Shown: positions 7,876-15,226 of the stretch, piece after piece
Position numbering within the stretch: position 1 is the first letter of the stretch
Layout: each line of letters starts with the position of its first letter
From: Gymnopilus junonius
Lineage: Eukaryota; Basidiomycota; Agaricomycetes; Agaricales; Galerinaceae
Direction of reading: 5' to 3'
Assembly: GCA_015501075.1 (NCBI GenBank)
Contig: JADNYJ010000715.1
Coordinates: forward strand, 1 to 15,226
DNA length: 15,226 nt
Notes under the pieces: model-generated
Told to the model about the DNA's origin: nothing
The model's database searches: none
The model's input: the letters and a program-made list of their open reading frames with translations, nothing else
Position numbers and translations under genes: made by a program

Positions 7876-10107
7876 TTAGTCTAAATCATCCAAGTTTACT
7901 TGCAATTCTTGTTCATCTAGTCCTAGATTCTCTTCTTCTTCTTCTTCTTCTTCTTCTTCTGCCCTTTGCTGCTTTAATTTTTGTTTATGGAGAACATACT
8001 TTGTATGATAAAATAGCATCACATGCATAAACCAGTTGAAATTTCCTGGGGTCATGCAGTTCATTATTGATTGGAATCCACCAAGCCATGCATTGAGCTG
8101 TTCACAGACCTAGTACAGTAGTATGAGTTTGAAATATAAATATATAAAAATTCAGTTATGTACCTGTGTGTTGAATGCACACTTTGCATAGGGATTGCCA
8201 TTTTTATCAAATGCAATAATGACCAAATTTGGAGCTGAGCCATCTCCAGGTGAAGGATTGCAATATTTTCGGCAAATATTGTCAGTAACACGATGGTTGA
8301 TGTAGTGATATGAATCAACAAGAAATCTTGATGTTCTCTTCCATATATCCCAGCTTCCATTGGTAACTGCAGTCTGAAGAACTTGGCATCCTTTATCAAT
8401 GCATATGTAATCTGGTCTTGACTCTTCTGTTTGGTATACAGAACCCAAAAAGTTCAGAATATTGGTTGTTGACTCTGATCGAGCAAATTTTGTCCATGCA
8501 ATAACAACACCACATGGAGCACAAAGTGTTTCAACACAATAAAATTGACCAGGACTAAAGTAGTTTGGTGGTGGAGGTGGATCAGTGTTTGGATCATCAT
8601 GTCATTGTTGATTGGGACCTCTGCAGTTGGATTGCCATGCATAACTTTCATTTGGCCTTTGTAACATCCTGCATACTCCAGATTGGCCTTGGCTGCTACT
8701 GTATTTTTTGTATTTTTCCCATTGAGGTTGATGTGCCAGACAAGCCTTTGTATTTTCAAGCTGATCATTGTTGCAATCATGAACCAAACACCTTGTACCA
8801 AGTAGCACATGGTGAATGTTGCAAAGAGATCCACCCCAAGCATTAGAAAGATCATTGGTGCAATGATCATATGCACAGTGTTGAGAACCCATTACAACCC
8901 CATCCAGTATACTCATAGTCACAAAACGCTTTTGACCTCTTGCAGGTGCCTCTTCATCTGGTAAAAGAAGCTCTTCATCATCTTGTGAAGCACCAGCTGC
9001 CAAAGGTGGTACCACATCATCATCAAGATCAACTCCAACAACTGCAGCAGGATTATTAAACACAACTTCACTGTGCTCCTTGTGTTCCTGGGTACATTCT
9101 GGACAAGCATGTTTGTCTGCAGCTCTAATAACTCCATTTTCCCCCAAAATGGAAAATGCTTCAATTGTGACATCTTTAATGGCTAGAGCATCATCCATTT
9201 CAACATTGATGTTAGACTCTTCAGCAACAGTGCACAGTGATTCTTGAACAAAAGCCTGCCAGATATGTCAGCGAACCACTGAAGTTGATTTAGTTACAAA
9301 GGTATTGTTCCAATACTCTGCAAATGCTGATGCAGAAGCATGGAAGTTATACATTGCATTAACTGCTGAGGTGGAAAACAAGCGATCGACCCATAGGGAC
9401 TGGCCAATTTTAAGAAATTTGGCAGAGTTGAGATAAACACGTTTAGGTTGAACAAGAGGGCCTGATGTGTCTTCAAAATGCTCATGATCTGCAGAATACA
9501 TTGTGTTACACTTCTTGCATTTTCCTGTCAGAACAGGAACATCTTGATAGGTTGTATGCCCTTTGATTAAGGTTACAAGTGGTATATCACACTGTTTTGT
9601 GGATTGGTGCAATGCCCATGACTTGCAGGAACCTGTACCACATACAAATGAAGGTGGGCAAATAACATGTGCTGCTTGGATCCTTTTGTGGGATACTGAG
9701 AGTAGTTTGCCTTTATATTCTCCTTTGTTGTTATATGGTGTTAAATTCAATGTGATGGCTATATCTTCAAGCTTTGTAGCCAGCAGAGAATTTTTCTCCT
9801 TCTTCGACATGTCAACAATGTTGTCACTACTAAACAATGTTGATATCCTTTTGCGGCCAACCTTGGCTGTTAATGCATCAACTAATGCACTTATCCAGCC
9901 TGTAAATGGTGTATTGTTCTCCCCTGAGTACTCTGGATGTCATTGGCGGAAGTGGAGATTGAGTAAATCTGGGTTTTCAGTTAATGTAAACACCACAGAT
10001 AGCACAGTAGCCAAAGACACATCAGAGCCGAAGTTTGACTGAATAACATCACTAAAGACATCAAATGGTGTGTCTGGAAAAGGTGATGCAGATATAACTG
10101 TGGCCAT
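7876..10107 (-). pseudogene. CxC5/CxC6 cysteine-cluster protein associated with KDZ transposases, interrupted by three TGA codons
   Basis: Read from ATG 10107 (MATVISASPFPDTPFDVFSD) one frame runs to the intron without frameshift. Order: N-terminal helical region; NNTPFTGWISALVDAL; the CxC5 cluster (CPPSFVCGTGSC and CKKCNTMYSADHE); a conserved block (KVYLNSAKF-like, then SLWVDRLFSTSAVNAMYNF); the CxC6 cluster (HACPEC, HCAYDHC, CNIHH, CLVHDC, CLAH); a C-terminal domain (FYCVETLCAPCGVVIAWTKF, SRPDYICIDKGCQVLQTAV). A 54-nt phase-0 intron (8163-8110) precedes the last exon, which has GNFNWFMHVMLFYHTK, a poly-Glu run and an acidic tail. TGA codons lie at 9942-9940, 9270-9268 and 8604-8602; the second sits where relatives have Arg before IWQAFVQES. 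The clusters are thought to bind zinc; the protein's role in transposition is unknown. A start at 10245 is also open. Confidence 0.88.
7929..7960 (+). repeat. (TTC)n microsatellite inside coding sequence
   Basis: About ten TTC units on the + strand encode the run of ten or more Glu residues near the C-terminus of the CxC5/CxC6 protein. Confidence 0.9.
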
Positions 10108-10365
10108 ATTCAACCAGATCAGAGCCAAGCAAGCATCCAAAAGCATGAAACAAGATATATAGCCGCCATGCAAAGGATAAGACAAGTCTGTCCAAAAAAA
10201 ACAAACTATTGTACACAACATAAAGACTTCTGAATTTGGATTCAATTATTGTCCACTGGAAAAAAAAACCTTACTCATCAGAATCTTCGTAACTGCTTTC
10301 TCATGCTTTGGCTTTTCCTTCTCCCCTTCTCCAAGTCCCTCTTAATGAGTCTTCTTCTCAGATCC
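10108..10365. other. Short intergenic region between the unidentified gene and the CxC5/CxC6 gene
   Basis: The stop of the upstream minus-strand gene (10366) and the chosen start of the CxC5/CxC6 gene (10107) are about 258 bp apart, so the promoter and leader of the latter must lie here. An A10 run sits at about 10259-10268. No defined promoter motif can be assigned. Confidence 0.4.
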
Positions 10366-11550
10366 TCAATTCCCGATCATCATGCTCTTTGGCTTTGACA
10401 AACTTGCCTTAGCCTTTCCTTTTGCACTGGCCTCTCGCTCCTTCTTCTGAAGCCAATTTTCTAAATCTTTGAACATGATGGTAGGTTTTGAACCTGGGCC
10501 CCAAATTTCCTCATTAGAAAGGTGATCCTCTTTCTGTTCAAGCCAATCAACCATAACACTGAATTGTGCTGCCCGAAGAAACTTCTTCTTCCAAGTTTTG
10601 TAGTATTGTGACTTGGCAACAAAAATGTCAATGAATTCCAGAACTCTGATTGTCCATGGTCTTTTGTTGGTAAACTGAGCCTCCTATTCTGGATCACTGC
10701 CAAGCTGCAACACTTCATCGAGAGCACCGATAATAGCCTTAAATTTCTGATAAGCAGCAGGAAGGCCTGGAGGTCCAAGATATGGAAGGTTTGGATCAAT
10801 GCCTAAGTACTCAAGAAGCATGTCCTTCTGTGGCTTAGAAAGCTTTGATGGACCGCCAGATGGACCACCAAACTGTTCGGTGCCAGTTGTGCCAACAGAT
10901 GGTGTGCAAGATGTGACAGATGAAGACCGAGGAACAGTGGAAGACTGAGGAACAGACAAAGAGCAATGATGAAATGATGGAGGAATAGCTGATGCTACCA
11001 CAGATGGCATCATATCATTCCGATCAGTTTCCTATAATGTATTTAAACACAAATTTGAGCAAAACAAAAAAAAAATTACCACAAGCAAATGAGTAACAAG
11101 GCCATCTTCTGAGTTGATCCACAAACATTCTTCATCATCTTCAATAGCAATTTCATAATGACCTTTCATATTCCACTGTTTCTTCCTGAGAACATAGACT
11201 CGGTGATTGTGTTCTGCAACAATATTACTAGAATAGTCATATAAAATATTTAATGACTCACTATGCAATGGAGAATATGAATGCCCAATTTGCTTGAGCA
11301 GTGGAGCCAATGTGGGGTAACAAGGTGTATTAACAGTAATGATAGAAGCTGCATCTTCAATGATGGTTGCTCCCGGAGGATCTGGCACAATGGTGAGCTG
11401 AACATAACCTTCAGGCAAGAAAGTATCTTGATCATTCCATGTGATTGAATCCCCAATATTCAGAGCATTACCAATTGCCCTTCCTTGAGAAAAACCACCA
11501 GTAGCATGAGACGACCCATTTGCAGGTGGTTCAACATCCGGGGGGCCAAC
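10366..11550 (-). pseudogene. Unidentified gene, 3' exons, with internal TAG
   Basis: Exon 11550-11080 reads VGPPDVEPPANGSSHATGG, then EGYVQLTIVPDPPGATIIED, KQIGHSYSPLHSESLNILYD and HNHRVYVLRKKQWNMKGHYE, ending in HLLV. A 48-nt phase-0 intron (11079-11032) leads to exon 11031-10366: a Ser/Pro/Gly-rich linker, LSKPQKDMLLEYLGIDPN, then TAG at 10686-10684 directly after GSDPE. In the same frame it continues as EAQFTNKRPWTIRVLEFIDI, KSQYYKTWKKKFLRAAQFSV, DWLEQKEDHLSNEEIW and a Lys-rich tail to TGA 10366. No catalytic domain is recognised. The continuing sense after TAG suggests a nonsense change (CAG to TAG is simplest). Its 5' connection is unresolved because the frame upstream of 11550 hits a stop, so an indel or missed intron is likely. 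Same strand and close spacing suggest it travels with the CxC5/CxC6 gene. Confidence 0.6.
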
Positions 11551-11689
11551 ATTGAGATATCAATATCTATATTAAATAATTGAAGAATAAATACATGAAA
11601 TACTAATAAGAAATTAAATATACCATCAGTACGAGTGACCTGACGTTGAGCCTGGTCCAGAGAAGTAGCAGTCATACCACTCTCCAGGC

Positions 11690-12111
11690 CAGGGGGTGCA
11701 TGAGTGAATTGCCATCATGATCTACTTCAGCCTGATGATGGTGAATGCTTCCCTGACCACCAGCAGTGGGCTGAAGCCCGGGGTGTGGGGCACCAAGCAT
11801 GGACTTCGGCTTGCCTTGAGGGGGTCCAATGGGAATAATGTTGGCCTTCACCCTGCAACTGTCGGTAGCAGTTGCACTGCTGTTGTCCTCGCTGTTGTGC
11901 CCACCATCTGGCACAGCATCGTCATCGTCATCGTCGTTGTCATTGTCATCGACCTCACCAACCTGCTCGCTGGTTTCGTTGTCATCATCATTGCTGCTGC
12001 TGTTTTCGTCATCCCTTGCGGTTATGTCGGGCTCACGATCAACATGAGCCTGGGTGCTCGATATGGTGGGCGCAGGCGGGAGGAAGGGGGCGGTGGGGTT
12101 GTGCGGGTCAT
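11690..12111 (-). CDS. Acidic low-complexity 5' exon of the unidentified gene
   Basis: ATG at 12111 opens MTRTTPPPPFLPPAPTISST, followed by an Asp/Asn/Glu-rich stretch (DDENSSSNDDDNETSEQ, then VDDNDNDDDDDDAVPDGG) and IIPIGPPQGKPKSML, then a His-rich end. The frame stays open to about 11675; an intron or frameshift must connect it to the exons below 11550, perhaps through the donor-like GTATGA near 11690. The repeat-like codons read as Val/Ile-rich protein on the opposite strand, which I take as shadow. No domain is recognised. It begins 45 bp from the palindrome edge and resembles the exon on the far side of the palindrome. Confidence 0.45.
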
Positions 12112-12155
12112 GTAGAGGTGGGGCGATGGACGTGTTCTCGGCTTCAAGAACACAT

Positions 12156-13320
12156 TGATGAGACCGTTACATGGCTATGTGTGAAAATGGGCCATCCCCA
12201 TTATTTTCGACCATCTCTATAAATTAATATAGGTTGTTGACAGCCTTCCCGAGCTTAGACATCCCAAATATACTCAAGAAAACCATATTAAAACATTAAA
12301 AGCTTAATATCAGAAGATATAATGATTATGATCACCTAGTATTCATTAATCATTTATTATAAGATACAGAAGTGAATTACTACAGTCCTTACACACTAGT
12401 AGGGGCCTCGAGTTTATTTAAAATCACTACCAAGGGAGCGCGGAGATGCGCACAGACAATGGGAACGACCTTTGACCCGATATAGAAATGCGGAGTGACA
12501 GACCAAACAAGTCAATTACTCCGAAGCGGTGTAATCTATTTTTATCATCCGGAGGAATGCAACCGGAAATGGAATGATCCATGATGATCGACATCGGAGC
12601 GGGTGCTATTTTTGGTAATACAAAGACGTGACACAAGGATGCTCATCCCCTCACACTACCTCGTAAAACTAATAAGTATACACCTGTCCTAGACACATTA
12701 GCGACCCCCTGAGGATGTAGACAAATCCTCGGCGAGGTAGATAAAATATTAAAGATGCTATAATGTACCAGCTGTTGCAAGATCGCAACAGCAGGAATAT
12801 TAATCCGATAAAATGCCTTATATGGCAATGAGATAAATATTCAGCGCTTGATGAATATGCCCAACCAATGGCATAATTCCCCTCACTCCGAAGCGGACCA
12901 ATGACGAGATAATTAATTACACAGCGCTTATCAATGTAGCTTAGTAAGACACCCAGAAAAATAGTATAAAAACCCAGTAGAATTAGTGTAGAAAAGCAAG
13001 CAGACAGCACCCCTTGAGTCATAGCAATACAATCGAGCATCTGGCTTCTAAACTAGATAATAGAAAGACAATTGATTGATATAAAAGTGAAGAAGCTTCA
13101 GACAAACTAAGAATTGAGCTCAGAATAGAGATAGATTAAGCAAAGGCTTATTATTCAAGTCAGGACCTAGTTGAGTAGTTGGGAGTAGACAGAGCATCAC
13201 TCAGCTACAAAAGTACGAAGTCTTTTAGTCCAAAAGCATAGCCAGAGTTTAGTTTTATCTCAAGAAGAGATTATTCAAGTTTAGAGAAGTTCCAAGCCAG
13301 AAAGTCAATTAAAGTGATCA
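12156..13320 (+). repeat. Left arm of a large inverted repeat
   Basis: This arm pairs with 13495-14659 in reverse orientation; paired positions sum to about 26814. It starts TGATGAGACCGTTAC at the outer edge and ends near AATTAAAGTGATC inside. Reading both arms I find roughly 25 differences in 1.16 kb, mostly transitions, plus few indels. The best long open frames (12669-13040 and 12427-12636, minus strand) are mirrored in the other arm and look non-coding. Confidence 0.95.
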
Positions 13321-13494
13321 GTTGATAAGTTTAGGTAGTTTGTAGGTATGAAAAACAATATATATCGCTTTTATTGAACCCAACAAATATCCCTTGACTT
13401 GTGTAAGTTCTGGGGAGTGTAAGTATCAATGTCTTTTAATTAAGTTCGCTTTTATGGGGTTTTACAATGAATTGTAGGGGCTCTTTGGATAATG
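13321..13494. other. Unpaired spacer (loop) of the inverted repeat
   Basis: About 174 bp between the arms, AT-rich, without an open frame of note. Variants of TCGCTTTTAT occur at about 13367 and 13446 and again at the start of the right arm (ATCGCTTTAATT), so the spacer itself contains short direct repeats. Confidence 0.8.
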
Positions 13495-14659
13495 GATCGC
13501 TTTAATTGACTTTCTGGCTTGTAACTTCTCTAAATTTGAATAATCTCTTCTTGAGATAAAACTAGGCTCTGGCTATGCTTTTGAACTAAAAGACTTCATA
13601 CTTTTGTAGCTGAGTGATGCTCTGTCTACTCCCAACTACTCAACTAGGTCCTGACTTGAATAATAAGCCTTTGCTTAATCTATCTCTATTCTGAGCTCAA
13701 TTCTTAGTTTGTCTGAAGCTTCTTCACTTTTATATCAATCAATTGTCTTTCTATTATCTAGTTTAGAAGCCAGATGCTCGATTGTATTGCTATGACTCAA
13801 GGGGTGCTGTCTGCTTGCTTTTCTACACTAATTCTACTGGGTTTTTATACTATTTTTCTGGGTGTCTTACTAAGCTACATTGATAAGCGCTGTGTAATTA
13901 ATTATCTCGTCATTGGTCCGCTTCGGAGTGAGGGGAATTATGCCATTGGTTGGGCATATTCATCAAGCACTGAATATTTATCTCATTGCCATATAAGGCA
14001 TTTTATCGGATTAATATTCCTGCTGTTGCGATCTTGCAACGGCTGGTACATTATAGCATCTTTAATATTTTATCTACCTCGCCGAGGATTTGTCTACATC
14101 CTCAGGGGGTCGCTAATGTGTCTAGGACAGGTGTATACTTATTAGTTTTACGAGGTAGCATGAGGGGATGAGCATCCTTGTGTCACGTCTTTGTATTACC
14201 AAAAATAGCACCCGCTCCGATGTCGATCATCATGGATCATTCCATTTCCGGTTGCATTCCTCCGGATGATAAAAATAGATTACACCGCTTCGGAGTAATT
14301 GACTTGTTTGGTCTGTCACTCCGCATTTCTATATCGGGTCAAAGGTCGTTCCCATTGTCTGTGCGCATCTCTGCACTCCCTTGGTAGTGATTTTAAATAA
14401 ACTCGAGGCCCCTACTAGTGTGTAAGGACCTGTAGTAATTCACTTGTGTATCTTATAATAAATGATTAATGATTACTAGGTGATCATAATCATTATATCT
14501 TCTGATATTAAGCTTTTAATGTTCAAATGTGGTTTTCTCAAGTATATTTGGGATGTTTAAGCTCGGGAAGGCTATCAACAACCTATATTAATTTATAGAG
14601 ATGGTCGAAAATAATGGGGATGGCCCATTTTCACACATAGCTGTGTAACGGTCTCATCA
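13495..14659 (-). repeat. Right arm of a large inverted repeat
   Basis: Reverse complement of 12156-13320. It keeps many CpGs (more than 20 in about 540 bp of its middle), unlike the neighbouring coding relics. Short internal motifs recur, for example CCGCTTCGGAGT at about 13918 and 14284. A TATA-like CTATAAATTAATATA lies near both outer ends. No target-site duplication is evident: the bases outside the left end (ACAT) do not match those outside the right end (CCGT). It could be a fold-back or long-TIR element without coding capacity, or two copies of an LTR-like sequence head to head. Confidence 0.95.
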
Positions 14660-14881
14660 CCGTTGTTGCTGTTTTCTTGGTCACCACCATTTTCTCTGTC
14701 CTTGTCGTTGTCACCCTTGCCATTGTCATTGTTGGTGTCATTGCCACTGTTGCTGTCCCTTTGCCTCCTCAATGAGGGGTCCGGAGTGGGGTTGGATGTG
14801 GGTGCTGGCTTCTTGGCAGAGCCAGATGGACATGGCGGTGGGGCGATGCTGATGCTGCTGTTTTCGAGCATGTGCTCAGTG
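14660..14881 (-). pseudogene. 5' exon fragment cut by the palindrome, related to the exon at 11690-12111
   Basis: After an acceptor (CTTCTAG, exon from 14881) the minus strand reads EHMLENSSISIAPPPCPSG, then KKPAPTSNPTPDPS and an Asn/Asp/Lys-rich stretch (NDTNNDNGKGDNDKDREN) ending NSNNGDE, where it runs into the right arm. Left of the palindrome another reading gives VLEAENTSIAP, and both flanks share GGTGGGGCGATG on the + strand (12117-12128 and 14837-14848). The two therefore look like diverged copies of one exon in the same orientation. An ORF continuing into the arm to 14593 adds a tail that belongs to the repeat, not the gene. Confidence 0.5.
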
Positions 14882-14945
14882 CTAGAAGATGATGATATTA
14901 ATAAATTAGTTGATTAAAAAAAAAGGGGAGGGGGCAGGGTGGTAC

Positions 14946-15226
14946 TCATGGCTTCAGCTGGGAAGCTGAGGGGGTAATGGTGGCCGCATCCTTGTGAGCA
15001 CAGTCTAAACCTGTTTTCCTGCTTAAAACAATGTAGAATTAGTTTAAGAAAAAAACAATGGCAAGCAGGTACTCACCTTTTGGCTGTCTTGCCCTTCTTA
15101 CCACCTTTGCTAGTCCCTTTCCACGGGTCATGGTGCAATCTTCGAGATTGGTGAGCTCATCAAGATCGGTGAGCTCATTGAGCTTGGGATCTCCCCCTTC
15201 CTCCTCCTCCTCCTCCCCCCCCCCTC
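14946..15226 (-). CDS. Unidentified Lys/Gly-rich coding exons, partial at right edge
   Basis: Exon 15018-14946 reads KTGLDCAHKDAATITPSASQ and ends LKP with a TGA at 14948-14946. A 58-nt phase-2 intron (15076-15019, GTGAGT to GCAG) connects it to an upstream exon with TSKGGKKGKTAK. Further out another frame shows a Glu run and two copies of a six-residue unit, NELTDL and DELTNL, so the upstream exon structure is not settled. The TGA lies in a sequence (CATGAGTACC) that would be a perfect donor if the A were G, so the original exon may have spliced on to the fragment at 14881. Function unknown. Confidence 0.4.
15196..15226. repeat. CCT microsatellite followed by a C run
   Basis: TCCTCCTCCTCCTCC and a C10 run at the extreme right edge; on the minus strand it can encode a short Glu run. 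Its length may be unreliable in an assembly. Confidence 0.8.

Noticed and set aside
8454..8876. Overlapping minus-strand ORF 8454-8876
   Set aside because: It lies in another frame over the CxC5/CxC6 gene, whose own frame shows the cysteine clusters and a conserved C-terminal domain.
7876..10107. Nuclear code change or selenocysteine use to explain the TGA codons
   Set aside because: Fungal nuclear genomes are not known to decode UGA this way, and other genes here end at ordinary stops; CpG decay explains the pattern more simply.
836..12111. KDZ transposase within the window
   Set aside because: No frame shows a plausible KDZ transposase; only associated families are seen, so the transposase would have to lie outside or be absent.
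11717..12222. Plus-strand Val/Ile/Ser-rich or His/Cys-rich ORFs over 11717-12222
   Set aside because: They are the antisense of an Asp/Asn-rich codon run (GAC/GAT/AAC) in a minus-strand exon.
12669..14145. Mirrored 123-residue hydrophobic ORFs in both palindrome arms (12669-13040 minus, 13774-14145 plus)
   Set aside because: Present twice only because the arms are copies. The two nucleotide differences I see within them both change the amino acid, so there is no sign of protein-level selection, and nothing resembles a known membrane family.
12156..14659. CRISPR array, tRNA or rRNA within the palindrome
   Set aside because: No regularly spaced repeats, no cloverleaf and no rRNA-like conserved blocks were seen; the structure is one long inverted repeat.

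Overview
The window looks like transposon-rich chromosomal DNA from an Agaricomycete (mushroom-forming basidiomycete). The genes carry many short introns of about 48-98 nt with GTRNGT-type donors. Two gene families typical of basidiomycete KDZ (Kyakuja-Dileera-Zisupton) transposon neighbourhoods can be recognised by eye: a TET/JBP-type 2-oxoglutarate/Fe(II) dioxygenase and a CxC5/CxC6 cysteine-cluster protein. A KDZ transposase is not visible here. I cannot name the species.

Layout. 1-614 (-): broken 5' part of a Lys/Ala/acid-rich gene running off the left edge. 836-4676 (-): TET/JBP-family gene of about 13 exons, catalytic residues present, but one in-frame TGA in exon 1 and frame problems in a Gly/Arg-rich tract. 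4677-6114: no recognisable gene, comparatively CpG-rich, with a Pro/Ser-rich open frame. 6115-7365 (+): a chain of degraded host-gene pieces, first an FHA-domain protein of the Vps64/Far10/SLMAP type, then the spliceosomal helicase Brr2, both with internal deletions. 7366-7700: purine-rich repetitive tract. 7876-10107 (-): CxC5/CxC6 gene with a fully legible frame interrupted by three TGA codons. 10366-12111 (-): unidentified gene with an internal TAG. 12156-14659: a 2.5-kb near-palindrome with arms of about 1.16 kb and about 98% identity. 14660-15226 (-): related 5' exons of a gene running off the right edge.

Common thread. Coding frames are largely preserved, but they are punctuated mainly by TGA codons, in most cases where CGA (Arg) would be expected. 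In the 2.1 kb around the CxC5/CxC6 gene I counted only about a dozen CpG dinucleotides. The Brr2 fragment has Cys or Met at several places where the family has Arg or Thr. This is what cytosine methylation followed by deamination would produce. It is notable that the same locus encodes a member of the family that oxidises 5-methylcytosine. The palindrome and the 4.7-5.6 kb block keep many CpGs, so the window is a mosaic of old, mutated DNA and younger or unmethylated DNA. Exon borders, stops and homology calls come from reading the sequence and from recalled family patterns; no search was run.
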